Assembly: GCA_020444545.1 (NCBI GenBank)
Contig: JAHLKT010000006.1
Location: 62,001 to 126,000, forward strand
Direction: 5' to 3'
Length of the DNA stretch: 64,000 bases
Origin: Desulfarculaceae bacterium
GTDB taxonomy: Bacteria > Desulfobacterota > Desulfarculia > Desulfarculales > Desulfarculaceae
Part shown: in pieces, positions 41,849-50,872 of the stretch
How positions within the stretch are numbered: the first letter of the stretch is position 1
Layout of the letters: the number at the start of each line of letters is the position of its first letter
The notes under the pieces: model-generated
The model's database searches: none
Seen by the model: the letters and a program-made list of their open reading frames with translations, nothing else
What the model was told of the DNA's origin: nothing
Position numbers and translations under genes: made by a program

Positions 41849-43378
41849 ATGCAAGGCTCTTTGCGGCGCTACTGGTTGGCTCTGGCCGGGCTGGCGGTGT
41901 TCGTGGTGATCAACGCCGCCACCCTGCACGGAGGGCATCCGGCGGGCGGCGACTTCGCGCAGTACATCATCCACGCCAAAAACCTGCTCAGCGGCCAGCC
42001 CTATGACGCGGGCATCTTCCTGCCCCAGGTCCACTTCCACAACTACCCCCCCGGCTACCCGCTCATGCTGGCCCCGCTTTTGGCCTGGGGCGGGCTGAAC
42101 CTGGTGCTGTTCAAGAGCCTGAACCTGATCTTCTGGCCCCTGGCCTGCGCCGCCCTGGCGGCCATCGCCCGCCGCCGCCTGGGCTCGCCCACGGACATCT
42201 ACTTCTTCCTGTTCCTGCTGTTCGTGCCTTGGTTCTTCCTGTTCAAGCAGGATGTGCTCTCGGACGTGCCTTTCACCTGCGTGGCCTCAGTGGCCCTGTG
42301 GGCCTTTTTGCGCTGGCAGGACGAGGGCCCCCGCCGGGCGGGGTGGCTTAGCCTGTTCCTGGCTTGCCTGTTCGTCTCGCTGCTCCTGCGTTCGGCCGGG
42401 GTGGCCCTGGTGGGCGCGGCCTTGTTGGTCATGGTTTTTCAGCGCCGAGCCTGGGGCGCGGCGGGGCTCACCATCGCCGCCGCCGTGGCCGCGGTGCTGG
42501 TGCAGAAGCTCATGGCTGCGGGCACCGGCGGCTACCTGAGCATGCTCTTGAACAACCCGGCCTACTGGCTGGACACCGTGGTGCGGGGCTTGCCCGCCAA
42601 GGTGGCCAAGGCGGTGGCCTTCTTCATTCCGGTCTACCGCAGCGGATGGCCCCTGCTGGCCGCGCTGGAGGCCCTGGCGGTCCTGCCCCTCATTGCCGTG
42701 TCCGCCTGGGGATGGCTCAGGCGTCGCCGCCGCGCGGGCGGCTGGGACGTGCTGGACGCCTATTTGGTGCTCTATTTGCTGATGATCCTGGCATGGCCTT
42801 TTGTGGAGGGCCCGCGCTTTTACGCTCCGGCCATCGGCATCCTGGTCATCTACTTCCTGGAGGGCCTGAGCGAGTTCGCCGCCGGACGCGCCAAGCCCGG
42901 CGGGCGCTCCCCGGCCTATTGGGTGAACCTGGCGCTAATGGCCGGCCTGGCCCTGAACCTGGGCAACACGGCCTTATTGTGGAATTACCAGGACGACGTG
43001 GTGCTGCGCCCGGCGGACCGCGAGCTTTACGCCTGGGTGCGCGAACACGCCCTCCCCGGCGAGACCTACCTTTTCTCCGAGCCCCGGGTCATGGCCCTGT
43101 TCACCGGCAAGGTGGGGGACAAGTATTATTGGAACCAGCCCCTGGGGCCGCAGGAGGAACGCATGGCCGCGCGCGGGGTGCGCTGGCTGATCCTGCACCG
43201 GCCCGAGGCGGCGCGCGCCTCGGCGCGCAAGCAGTACGCCTGGATTTTTCTGGGCGGGGGCAAGAAGCAGCCCGGCCTGGCCCAGGCCGAGGCCGACCCC
43301 CAACTTAGGCCGGTGTGGCAAAATCGGGGCTACAAAATCTTCGCACTAAAAGGCAGGGACAAGGCGGACGAGCGATGA
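41849..43378 (+). CDS. PMT-type membrane glycosyltransferase
   Basis: A 509-residue membrane protein with about ten or more helices and a C-terminal periplasmic part of about 110 residues. The first periplasmic loop has GGDFAQYIIHAKNLLSG and FHNYPPGYPL, similar to the acidic loop of dolichol/undecaprenyl-phosphate sugar transferases (PMT/ArnT superfamily). It likely transfers a sugar from a lipid carrier to a lipid or protein in the periplasm. ATG start; its stop overlaps the radical SAM start (ATGA), so the pair is translationally coupled. Confidence 0.82.
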   Translation: MQGSLRRYWLALAGLAVFVVINAATLHGGHPAGGDFAQYIIHAKNLLSGQPYDAGIFLPQVHFHNYPPGYPLMLAPLLAWGGLNLVLFKSLNLIFWPLACAALAAIARRRLGSPTDIYFFLFLLFVPWFFLFKQDVLSDVPFTCVASVALWAFLRWQDEGPRRAGWLSLFLACLFVSLLLRSAGVALVGAALLVMVFQRRAWGAAGLTIAAAVAAVLVQKLMAAGTGGYLSMLLNNPAYWLDTVVRGLPAKVAKAVAFFIPVYRSGWPLLAALEALAVLPLIAVSAWGWLRRRRRAGGWDVLDAYLVLYLLMILAWPFVEGPRFYAPAIGILVIYFLEGLSEFAAGRAKPGGRSPAYWVNLALMAGLALNLGNTALLWNYQDDVVLRPADRELYAWVREHALPGETYLFSEPRVMALFTGKVGDKYYWNQPLGPQEERMAARGVRWLILHRPEAARASARKQYAWIFLGGGKKQPGLAQAEADPQLRPVWQNRGYKIFALKGRDKADER

Positions 43379-44400
43379 ACCCGTTAAAAGTGGAACGGCT
43401 GCATTTGATCATGGGGGTGCATTGCAACGTACGTTGCGTGATGTGCTACCAGACCAGCTTTTCGCGCGACCTGGCCATGCCCGCCGAGATCTATCGCGAG
43501 CATTTGCAGCCGCTTTATTCCCACGTGAAGACCGTGAAGCTGCAAGGCGGCGAGCCCACGGTCATGCGCAACTGCAAGGAGTTCTGCCTTCTGGCCCGGG
43601 ACTTCCCCCAACTCAAAGTGGCGGTTACCACCAACGGCATCAACCTGAACCGCTTCTGGCTGGCTACCCTGGTCAACCAGGGCCGCTACGTGAACATCTC
43701 CCTGAACGCGGCCCACGAGGAGTCTTATGGCCGCGTGGTCAAGTACGGCGATTTCCACAAGGTGGTGAACAACATCTCCCGCCTGGTGGAGGCCAACCAG
43801 GGCGGCGAACTGGGCGTGGCCATGTCCATGATCATCATCCCGGCCAACGTGAAGGACATTGCCGACTTTCTACGCCTGGGGATCAGCCTGGGAGTGGGGG
43901 AGATCAATTTCGGCTTTGACCCCCTGTTGTCCTTCCGCCACCTGCCGCCCAAGGAAGAGCTGCACCCCATCCTGGAGCGGGCCTTCGACCTCCTGGCCGA
44001 AAGCGGGGTGCGCTCCGAGGGGCTGGAGGTCTACGCCCGGCGGGTGGGCTACGACCCGGGCCCCGAGGCTCTGGCCAAGGTCCCGGCCCACTGCTCCCTG
44101 CCATTCAACAACGTGGTGGTGGATGAAAAGGGCGAGGTGCGCCTGTGCTGCAACACCTGGGTCAGCGTGGGCAACACCTATGAGCAGGGCATCGCGGAGA
44201 TCCTGGACGGGCCCAAGGCGCGGCGCTTCCGGAAGATGATTAAGAAGGGCAACTACCGCTGGTGCGACCCCAAGTGCCCGGACAATCCCCACCCCCACCG
44301 CCTGGCCACGGCCCACAAGTATCTGCACCAGGCCCGCAAGGACCCCAAGGAGTTCGCGGGCAAGGTTAAGGCCAAGCTGGGCAAGCTCGGCAAGGTCTAG
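43375..44400 (+). CDS. Radical SAM protein with SPASM-like C-terminus
   Basis: A 341-residue radical SAM enzyme. The cluster motif is C17-NVR-C21-VM-C24, followed by the GGEPT motif (about residues 59-63). The C-terminal part has CSLPFNN, a VRLCCNTW segment and CDPKCPDNPHP, consistent with auxiliary Fe-S ligands of SPASM or twitch domains. Such enzymes modify peptides, sugars or cofactors. The four-base overlap with the PMT-type glycosyltransferase hints at a shared envelope or glycan task. The C-terminal 40 residues are Lys-rich. Substrate not identifiable. Confidence 0.87.
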   Translation: MNPLKVERLHLIMGVHCNVRCVMCYQTSFSRDLAMPAEIYREHLQPLYSHVKTVKLQGGEPTVMRNCKEFCLLARDFPQLKVAVTTNGINLNRFWLATLVNQGRYVNISLNAAHEESYGRVVKYGDFHKVVNNISRLVEANQGGELGVAMSMIIIPANVKDIADFLRLGISLGVGEINFGFDPLLSFRHLPPKEELHPILERAFDLLAESGVRSEGLEVYARRVGYDPGPEALAKVPAHCSLPFNNVVVDEKGEVRLCCNTWVSVGNTYEQGIAEILDGPKARRFRKMIKKGNYRWCDPKCPDNPHPHRLATAHKYLHQARKDPKEFAGKVKAKLGKLGKV

Positions 44401-44414
44401 TTGTCAGGGAAGGC

Positions 44415-45554
44415 TCAGGCTTGGGCCAGGGCCGAGGTGAGCACCTCGCGCAGGCGCTCCTGATCCTCGCCGGTGCACACCGCCACCCGCAAGTGGCGCT
44501 CGTTGCAGCCCACGAAGGACGAGGCGTCGCGCAGCAGCACCCCCTGCTGGGCCGTGGCCGCGGCCACCTGGGCCGCCGTGGGGCCGCCTGCCGGGAGGCG
44601 GCACAGGATGTAGTTCACCACGCTGGGCAGGGTCTCCAGGCCCAGCTGGTGCAGCATGGCCGTCTGCTCCACCCGCCAGTCGTCCACCGCTAGCCGAGTC
44701 TTTTCCGCATAGTCCTTTTGGCCCACGCAGAACACTCCCGCCGCCTGGGCCAGGGTGTTCACCGACCAGGGCTGCCCCAGGGGCGCGAAGTCGGCCAGGG
44801 TCTCGGCGTGGGCCAGGGCGTAGCCCAGGCGCAGCCCGGCGATGCAGAAGAACTTGGTGAGCGAGCGCAGCACCAGCAGGCGCTTGTGCTCGGCGATGGC
44901 CTTGGGGGCCCAGGCGCGGGCCTCCTCGGGCGCGAAGTCGATGAAGGCCTCGTCCACCACCAGCCAGATGCGCCGCTGCTCGCACTTGGCGGCCAGGGTG
45001 TCCAAAAACTCCGGGCTGACCAGGGTGCCGGCCGGAGTGGTGGGGTTGGACAGGATCACCGCCATGGGCTCCAAGTCCCACAGCTTGTCCAGGAGTTCCT
45101 CGTTGGGCGCGTAGCCCTGGGACTCGTAGGTGTGCAGATAGTGGAAGTGGCGGCCGGCCACGGCCAGGGAGCGGGCCATCTCGCCGAAGGCCGGGGCGAA
45201 CAGGGCGATGTTGCTCAGGTCCAAGGCCCGGGCGATCATGCGGATCAGGGCGGTGGAGCCGTTGCCCGGCAGGATGCAGGAGGCGGGCACCCCGAGCTGC
45301 TCGCCCAGGGTCTCGCGCAGTTCGTAGGCCATGCGGTCCGGGTAGTGGCAGATCAGCTTCATGGCCTCGGCCACCACCTCACCCAGCCCCGCCGGTGGGC
45401 CCAGGGGGTTCAGGGAGGCCGAAAGGTCCAGCAGTTCGCTGACCGGCCGCTCCAAATGGCGCGACCATCCCCACACGTCGCCGCCGTGCACCGCGTCCCC
45501 GCCGAATACGGCCAGGGCCTTCTCCTGCTTTTCTTCCAGATCCTTGTCCAGCAA
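44415..45554 (-). CDS. cobD: CobD-like threonine-phosphate decarboxylase / HisC-like aminotransferase
   Basis: A 379-residue PLP enzyme of the class I/II aminotransferase fold. The N-terminal HGGDVWGWSR and LDLSASLNPLGPP are typical of CobD, which makes aminopropanol phosphate for cobalamin. The PLP Lys lies in SLTKFF (about residue 230), and the conserved VDEAFIDF and SNPTTPAG are present. Histidinol-phosphate aminotransferase is the close alternative; no cobalamin or histidine genes flank it. The start is TTG at 45554 with GAGGA five bases before it. Confidence 0.8.
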   Translation of the reverse strand: MLDKDLEEKQEKALAVFGGDAVHGGDVWGWSRHLERPVSELLDLSASLNPLGPPAGLGEVVAEAMKLICHYPDRMAYELRETLGEQLGVPASCILPGNGSTALIRMIARALDLSNIALFAPAFGEMARSLAVAGRHFHYLHTYESQGYAPNEELLDKLWDLEPMAVILSNPTTPAGTLVSPEFLDTLAAKCEQRRIWLVVDEAFIDFAPEEARAWAPKAIAEHKRLLVLRSLTKFFCIAGLRLGYALAHAETLADFAPLGQPWSVNTLAQAAGVFCVGQKDYAEKTRLAVDDWRVEQTAMLHQLGLETLPSVVNYILCRLPAGGPTAAQVAAATAQQGVLLRDASSFVGCNERHLRVAVCTGEDQERLREVLTSALAQA

Positions 45555-45574
45555 AACGTCCTCGCGGGCTTATG

Positions 45575-45611
45575 AAAAAGACACCGGCCGGCGCCCGGGG
45601 GAGCCGGCCGG
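45575..45611 (-). terminator. Intrinsic terminator after the glycine-zipper lipoprotein gene
   Basis: On the minus strand a nine-base stem CCGGCCGGC/GCCGGCCGG (45584-45611) with a ten-base loop is followed by TGTCTTTTT. It lies about 30 bp past the lipoprotein stop and separates it from the cobD-like gene. Confidence 0.8.
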
Positions 45612-45640
45612 AATTATGATCGGCCAGTCGCGGCGGGGCC

Positions 45641-46036
45641 CTAGTTGCAGACCTCGCGCTCCACTTCCTTGTACTTCTTGCCGTCCTTGAAGTAGCTCTC
45701 CTTGACCGTGGTGCACTTGCCCTTGGTGCTCACCGGGGTGGAAACCACCTTCTCGTTGCCGCGCTGGTAGCTCACCGGCTGCTTATGCTGAGCGGCCTGG
45801 CTGGAGGCGGTGCGCGCGATGTGGGTGATGGCCCCACCGGCGATGGCGCCCAGAGCGCCGCCGATCACGCCGCCCTGCCAGGGGTTGCCCGCGATCAGAG
45901 CACCGGCCACGGCGCCGGTGGCCGCGCCCACGCCCGCGCCTTCATAATCGGCCTTGTCCAAGGATTGGCAGCCCAGGCCCAGCAAGCTGAGGGAAAGAAC
46001 CAGGCAAACTGCAAGGCAAAGGCCTTTTTTGGTCAT
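45641..46036 (-). CDS. Glycine-zipper 2TM-type lipoprotein
   Basis: A 131-residue exported lipoprotein with lipobox LGLGC (Cys about residue 23), then a glycine-zipper segment (GAGVGAATGAVAGALIAG and GGVIGGALGAIAGGAI, residues 34-70), then a charged C-terminal domain ending EREVCN. Similar proteins (SlyB/Rick17kDa-like) sit in the outer membrane and respond to envelope stress. The ATG at 46036 has a strong AAAGGAGA site; upstream frame is not used. Followed by a clear terminator. Confidence 0.85.
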   Translation of the reverse strand: MTKKGLCLAVCLVLSLSLLGLGCQSLDKADYEGAGVGAATGAVAGALIAGNPWQGGVIGGALGAIAGGAITHIARTASSQAAQHKQPVSYQRGNEKVVSTPVSTKGKCTTVKESYFKDGKKYKEVEREVCN

Positions 46037-46124
46037 TTCGTGCTCTCCTTTGATAACAACTTCCATCAACGGACCTCGGTACTTAGGGCAATTATTACAT
46101 GCCCGCCAAGACAATGCCATCCAA

Positions 46125-47588
46125 TTACCGGGACTCGCCGTCCGGTTCCGAAGAGCGCGGGCGAAAATCCTCCTTGGCCAGTCCGTGGCGGTTCATCTTG
46201 AGATACAGCGTCTTGGGGTTCACCCCGGCGGCTTGGGCGGTGCTGTTTATGCGGCCCCGGTGGCGCTCCAGCTGGGCCCGCAGGTAGCCGCGCTCGCAGG
46301 CGGCCAAATAGTCGTTCAGGGATTGCTCCGGGTCCGGGGCCGCGGCCTGGGAGGGCGTGGCCGGGGGGCGCGAGGAGCGGGCGTTGAGCGGGGAGGAGGT
46401 GGCCAGCTCCAGGCGGTCGATCACCTCGCTGTTGGCCAGGATCACCGCCCGCTCCACCGCGTGCTCCATCTCGCGCACGTTGCCCGGCCAGGGGTGGCCC
46501 ATGAGCTGGCCCTTGGCCCCGTGGGCAAAATCCAATACCGGCTTGTCGTACTTGGCCGCGAAGCGCTCCCGGAAGTACTCGGCCAGGGGCAGGATGTCCT
46601 TGCGCCGCTCCCTGAGGGGCGGCACGTGCAGCTCGATCACGTGCAGGCGGTAGAACAGGTCCTCGCGGAAGGTGCCTTCCTTCACCGCCTGTCCCAGGTC
46701 GCGGTTGGTGGCCGCGATCACCCGCACGTCGGCGCTGAGCTTCTGGTTGCCGCCCACCCGCTCGAAGCTGAACTCCTGAAGGAAGCGAAGCATCTTGGCC
46801 TGCATCTCCAGGGGCATCTCGCCCACCTCGTCCAGGAGCAGGGTGCCCTTGGCCGCCGCCTCCACCCGGCCGATCTTGCGGGCCACCGCTCCGGTGAAGG
46901 AGCCGCGCTCGTGGCCGAACAGCTCGCTCTCGATGAGGGTGGCCGGGATGGCCGCGCAGTTGATCTCCACGTAGGGGCCCTCCCGCCGGGGAGAGCTGTT
47001 GTGGATGGCCTGGGCCACCAGCCCCTTGCCGGTGCCGGTTTCGCCCGAGAGGAGCACCGTGGCGTCGGTGGCGGCCACGGTCTCGGCCAGGCGGCACACC
47101 TCGCGCATCCGCTCGTCGTGGGCCACGATGCCTTCCAGGGTGCTGGGAGGCCCGGCCTTGAGGCCGTCGATCTCCTGGTGGAGCTTGCTGCGCTCCATGC
47201 TGCGGGCCAGGACGTGCCTGAGCTCGCCGATGCTGAAAGGCTTGCGCACGTAGTCGGCCACCCCCAGACGCATGGCGGACATGGTGGCTTCCACCTCGGA
47301 GAAGGTGCTCATGAGCACGTAGTGCACCTTGGGGTGGCGTGACTTGACCTGGGAAACCAGGTCGGGCAGCTCCATGCCGGCGAGGCGGGCGTTGCTCAGG
47401 AGCATGTCGAAGCGCTTGCGCTCCATGACCGGCAGGGCCTCCTCGGCCCGCTCGATGAGGGTCAGCTCGTACTCGTTGCGCAGTCCTTCGTAGATGTGCT
47501 CCAGGGTGCTCCAGTCGTCGTCCAGCACCAGCAGGGTGGGCCGGCGGGAGTTGCCGCTGGATTTGGCGGAGCGCGAACGGGGGGTCAT
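46125..47588 (-). CDS. NtrC-type sigma-54 activator with altered receiver domain
   Basis: A 487-residue regulator with receiver (about 15-130), AAA+ (about 150-390) and Fis-type DNA-binding (about 435-475) domains. In the receiver the acidic pair D22-D24, T94 and K115 are kept, but the phospho-acceptor position is Asn65 (LLSNARLAG instead of LLDxxMPG). The AAA+ part has Walker A GETGTGKG, the sigma-54 loop GSFTGA (a known variant of GAFTGA) and TLLLDEVGE. It should activate sigma-54 promoters without ordinary phosphorylation. No histidine kinase is adjacent. ATG at 47588. Confidence 0.9.
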   Translation of the reverse strand: MTPRSRSAKSSGNSRRPTLLVLDDDWSTLEHIYEGLRNEYELTLIERAEEALPVMERKRFDMLLSNARLAGMELPDLVSQVKSRHPKVHYVLMSTFSEVEATMSAMRLGVADYVRKPFSIGELRHVLARSMERSKLHQEIDGLKAGPPSTLEGIVAHDERMREVCRLAETVAATDATVLLSGETGTGKGLVAQAIHNSSPRREGPYVEINCAAIPATLIESELFGHERGSFTGAVARKIGRVEAAAKGTLLLDEVGEMPLEMQAKMLRFLQEFSFERVGGNQKLSADVRVIAATNRDLGQAVKEGTFREDLFYRLHVIELHVPPLRERRKDILPLAEYFRERFAAKYDKPVLDFAHGAKGQLMGHPWPGNVREMEHAVERAVILANSEVIDRLELATSSPLNARSSRPPATPSQAAAPDPEQSLNDYLAACERGYLRAQLERHRGRINSTAQAAGVNPKTLYLKMNRHGLAKEDFRPRSSEPDGESR

Positions 47589-47673
47589 GACAAAATCATC
47601 CTGTGCTGCGTGTTTAGGGGCAGACCACGCCATTATGCCGCGAAAGGCCGCGCCTTGGCCAGGGTCTTGGGCC

Positions 47674-47701
47674 TTGCCTGGCCCTGAGAGGCGGCTATAA
47701 T
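47674..47701 (+). promoter_or_regulatory. Sigma-70 promoter of the zinc-finger/winged-helix gene
   Basis: TTGCCT (47674-47679), 16-base spacer, perfect TATAAT (47696-47701), ending 29 bases before the ATG at 47731. One of the clearest promoters in the window. Confidence 0.65.
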
Positions 47702-47730
47702 TAAAGACCCACAGACTTCAGGAGGATAGC

Positions 47731-48087
47731 ATGAACTGCCAGCAATGCGGCGCGGCCATGGAGCCGGACGAGGCGCGGGAATTCGACGGCAAGGATATCT
47801 GCGAGGACTGCTACATCGACGCCCTGACCCCGGCCAAGAGCTGCGATCCCTGGGCCACCTACACCGCCAGCCGCCTGGAGACCCAGGAGCTGAGCCCCGG
47901 CCAGGAGGCGATCCTGGCCTGCATCGACAAGACCGGCGAGGCCACCTTTGAGGAGCTGTTGGCCTACACCGGCCTGGACGAAAAGAACCTGACCCGCGAG
48001 TTCGCGGCCCTGCACCACATGAAGCTGGCCGGCGCCGCCCAGCGGCCGGGCAACCAAAAGGTCTTCGTGCGCATGGTCAAGGAGTAG
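47731..48087 (+). CDS. Zinc-binding and winged-helix-like small protein
   Basis: A 118-residue protein with an N-terminal zinc knuckle (CQQCG then ICEDCY, residues 3-30, LIM-like spacing) and a C-terminal segment (about 55-115) that looks like a winged helix, with ATFEELLAYTGLDEKNLTREFAAL as helix-turn-helix. It may be a DNA-binding regulator. ATG with AGGAGG upstream. The AEC carrier starts six bp downstream, so the two are co-transcribed, and this protein may regulate that transport gene. Confidence 0.7.
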   Translation: MNCQQCGAAMEPDEAREFDGKDICEDCYIDALTPAKSCDPWATYTASRLETQELSPGQEAILACIDKTGEATFEELLAYTGLDEKNLTREFAALHHMKLAGAAQRPGNQKVFVRMVKE

Positions 48088-48093
48088 CCCGCC

Positions 48094-49044
48094 ATGGACC
48101 CACAGGCCCGGGCCCTGGCTTCCATCGCGGTCTTGGTGGGGGTCATCATACTGGCCATGCTGTTGCGCCGCTGGGGGGTGGTGGCCCGGGAGCAAGGCAA
48201 GCTTTTCGCCTCCCTGGTCACCGATGTAACCCTGCCCGCCCTCATCTTCACCTCCCTGGCCCGGCAAAGCCTCTCCTGGGGCGAGGCCGCCCTGGCCGGC
48301 AGCATGGTCCTGGCGGAGATGCTCTGCCTGGCCCTGGCCTGGGTTTTGGCCCGGGCCTGGCGCCTGAGTCCGCCCCGCCAGGGGGCCTTTATGCTCACCG
48401 CCGCCTTCGGCTCCTCGGCCCTGCTGGGCTACGCTCTGATCAACCAGGTGTTCCCGGGAGATGCCGCCGCCTTGGCCGAGGCGGTGCTAATTTCCGAGGT
48501 GGGGGTGGGGCCGGCCCTGTTCACGGTGGGGGTGATGGTGGCCATCTACTATGGCCGGGCCTCGGTGAGCGGCCGGGAGCGCCTGAGCGCGGCCTTGGGA
48601 TATTTTCGCTCGCCCATTTTTTGGGCCATGACCACGGGCCTGGTCTGCTCGGGCCTGCCCATCCCCTGGGACAACCCGCTGCTGGCGGCCCTGACTCAGG
48701 GCCTTCATGTTTTGGGCCGAGCCAACACCTTCCTGGTGGCCCTGGTGGTGGGGGTGGTGCTGGAGTTCAAGGATTACCGCGCCATCCTGGGTCTGGCCGC
48801 CGCGGTATGCGTGCTCAAGCTGATCCTCAAGCCGGTGCTGGTGTGGTTGCCCAGTCTGGCCATGGACCTGCCTGCCTGGCAGGTGCAGGTGCTGGTGCTG
48901 GAGGGAGCCATGCCTTCGGCATTGCTCACGGTGGCCTTGTCGGCCAAGTACGGCTGCGACGCGGGCCTGGCCTCGCGTCTGGTGTTCGCCACCACCTTGG
49001 CCGGGGCAGTGACGATGTTGATCATGTTCCGGCTGTTGGGGTGA
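48094..49044 (+). CDS. AEC-family (auxin efflux carrier-like) transporter
   Basis: A 316-residue membrane protein with about ten helices in two inverted halves, matching the AEC/BART family (VTDVTLPALIFTSLA in the first half, AMPSALLTVALSAKYG in the second). Bacterial members move malonate, malate or other organic acids; substrate here is open. ATG start with AAGGAG nine bases upstream. It ends in a convergent arrangement facing the chelatase operon. Confidence 0.88.
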   Translation: MDPQARALASIAVLVGVIILAMLLRRWGVVAREQGKLFASLVTDVTLPALIFTSLARQSLSWGEAALAGSMVLAEMLCLALAWVLARAWRLSPPRQGAFMLTAAFGSSALLGYALINQVFPGDAAALAEAVLISEVGVGPALFTVGVMVAIYYGRASVSGRERLSAALGYFRSPIFWAMTTGLVCSGLPIPWDNPLLAALTQGLHVLGRANTFLVALVVGVVLEFKDYRAILGLAAAVCVLKLILKPVLVWLPSLAMDLPAWQVQVLVLEGAMPSALLTVALSAKYGCDAGLASRLVFATTLAGAVTMLIMFRLLG

Positions 49045-49331
49045 GGCGTAAAAAAATTAAGTAAGAAGAAGAGGGCGGGAAAGTAAAAAGAACCGGAAAG
49101 GAAAGAGGGTTGGGTAGGAAGAAACAAGGAGGGCCCAGCCCTGGGGACAGCCCGTCGCGGCGGTGCCTCCGGCCGGACCAAGCCTAAATCGCCCCGCCCA
49201 ACCGACGCCGCCCCCTGGTCGCCCAGCCTCCGGGAGGGCTCTCACGCCCGGCGCCATCAGGCCCGCCAAGCCGCCTTTCTTTTTTTTACCGACCTCTTTG
49301 TTCTTAATTCTTCTGCCTTGGAAAGCGCGCC
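49045..49331. other. Convergent intergenic region with purine-rich imperfect inverted repeat
   Basis: A 287-bp spacer between the AEC carrier (plus) and the BchI-like gene (minus). The left edge (about 49050-49105) is purine-rich on the plus strand; the right edge (about 49275-49325) is the mirror case. Compared head to head they share ATTAAG, AAGAGG, CGG and TAAAAA-type blocks in the same order, like degenerate terminal repeats. No open frame of note. Confidence 0.4.
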
Positions 49332-50354
49332 CTAGATCCGCTTGATCTTGTCCTTGATGTCGAACTCCATCTCGGCCAAGGGCCGCCGGCGCAAACGGTG
49401 GGGCAGGGCCAAGAGCGCGGCCTTGTCCACGTCGCTGACCAGCACCGTGTCGCGGCCCTCCAAAGCGGCAAGGGTGATGGCGCATTTCAAGAGCGTCAGG
49501 TCGCCCCGGTGGCCGTCGGTGCCCAGGCCCAGACTCACCGCCACCACCCGGGAGAGCACATCGTCGCCCGCCTGCACCTTGGGCAGCCGCTCGCGCGCGG
49601 CCGCGATGCCAGCGCTCAGCTCGCGCCCCGCCTCCTGCCACGAGGCGGCAAAGGCGCTTGGATCGGCCTCCCAGGCCAGCTGGCGGGTGATGACCTCTCG
49701 CCGGAGGGCCGGGTCGGCCAGGCCGCGCACCTGCACGCACAAGCCGAAGCGGTCGGTGAGCTGGGGCCTGAGCTCGCCCTCCTCGGGGTTCATGGTGCCC
49801 ACCAGGGTGAAGGCTGCCGGGTGGGACATGCTCACCGACTCGCGCTCCACGGTGTTGACCCCCATGGCCGCCGCGTCCAGGAGCACGTCCACCAGGTGGT
49901 CGTCCAAAAGGTTCACCTCGTCCACGTAGAGAATTTGGCGGTTGGCCGCGGCCAGGATGCCCGGCGAGAAGCGGGCCTCGCCCGTGGCCAGGGCGGCCTC
50001 CAGGTCAAGGGTGCCCAGCAGGCGGTCCTCGGTGGCCCCCACGGGCAGCTCCACCACGCGCACCCGGCGCTGTTCCACGGGCAGGGTCTCGCCGGCCGCG
50101 ATGCGGGCCAGGCAGGCGGGGCAGGGCGCGGCCGGGTCGCAGGAATAGGGGCAGTCGGCCACCGTGGGCTGGGCGGGCAGCAGCTCGGCCAGGGCGCGCA
50201 CGGCGGTGGATTTGGCCGTGCCCTTCTCGCCCCGGATGAGCACCCCGCCCACGCGAGGGTTGACCACGTTGACCATGAGGGCCAGCTTCATGTCCTGTTG
50301 GCCCACGATGGCCGCGAAGGGGTAGGCCGGCGCTTGCAGCGATTCGGGAGGCAT
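49332..50354 (-). CDS. bchI: Magnesium-chelatase-like AAA+ ATPase subunit I
   Basis: A 340-residue AAA+ protein of the BchI/ChlI type. Walker A lies in RGEKGTAKSTAVRAL (about residues 42-56), Walker B in ILYVDEVNLLDD, and sensor I in LVGTMNPEEGELRPQLTDRF. A Cys-rich insert (CPYSCDPAAPCPAC) near residue 75 is typical of chelatase I subunits in anaerobes. It should form a hexamer that powers metal insertion into a tetrapyrrole with BchD and a large H/CobN subunit that is not encoded nearby. ATG start; last gene of a three-gene operon. Confidence 0.9.
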   Translation of the reverse strand: MPPESLQAPAYPFAAIVGQQDMKLALMVNVVNPRVGGVLIRGEKGTAKSTAVRALAELLPAQPTVADCPYSCDPAAPCPACLARIAAGETLPVEQRRVRVVELPVGATEDRLLGTLDLEAALATGEARFSPGILAAANRQILYVDEVNLLDDHLVDVLLDAAAMGVNTVERESVSMSHPAAFTLVGTMNPEEGELRPQLTDRFGLCVQVRGLADPALRREVITRQLAWEADPSAFAASWQEAGRELSAGIAAARERLPKVQAGDDVLSRVVAVSLGLGTDGHRGDLTLLKCAITLAALEGRDTVLVSDVDKAALLALPHRLRRRPLAEMEFDIKDKIKRI

Positions 50355-50366
50355 GTTTTCGTCCGA

Positions 50367-50864
50367 TCAGTTAATCAGCACGAAGCCGTAGCGGTTCGGC
50401 TCCTGGTCTTCGCTAAGTAATACCTGGATGGGCAGGCCCGCCTCGCGGGCGGTGCGGAACACATCGATGCCCATGGCCTGGTCGCAGGGGCGCACCTTTT
50501 CCGGGGCCACGCACTCCTTGCCCTCGCTCACCGCGCAGACCTTGCACCAGTTGCAGGTGCGCACCCCAAAGGCCATGTAGTGCCCGTCCCGGAAGGCCGC
50601 CGCTTCCACCCCCAGCACCGCCTTGCTCAGGCGGTGGGCGTCCGGCCCGCCCAGGAGCAGGATGTGCGCATAGCGGCCCACCATGTCCTGGAACTCCTCT
50701 TGGCTAACTCCCCGGTCGCCGCACTTGATGCCGCGCGTGAAGTAGTCGTAGCAGCCCCAGCGGCATTTGAGCCGCGCGCGGGGATCGAAATATATCTGGT
50801 CCGGGCTCAGCGGTTTGGCCACCGTGGCACCCAACTCGCGGGCCAGGTCGAGGTACTTGTCCAT
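50367..50864 (-). CDS. DUF2284 metal-binding protein
   Basis: A 165-residue Cys-rich protein of DUF2284 (predicted metal-binding). Cysteines occur in LKCRWGCYDY, IKCGDRG, RTCNWCKVC and KECVAPEKVRPC, enough for Fe-S or zinc centres. DUF2284 proteins are widespread in anaerobes and methanogens without a defined role. Here it is placed between the D and I chelatase subunits (nine bp after one, 12 bp before the other), so it may supply or check the metal for the chelatase. ATG 50864 with GAGG upstream. Confidence 0.85.
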   Translation of the reverse strand: MDKYLDLARELGATVAKPLSPDQIYFDPRARLKCRWGCYDYFTRGIKCGDRGVSQEEFQDMVGRYAHILLLGGPDAHRLSKAVLGVEAAAFRDGHYMAFGVRTCNWCKVCAVSEGKECVAPEKVRPCDQAMGIDVFRTAREAGLPIQVLLSEDQEPNRYGFVLIN

Positions 50865-50872
50865 GACCGTCC

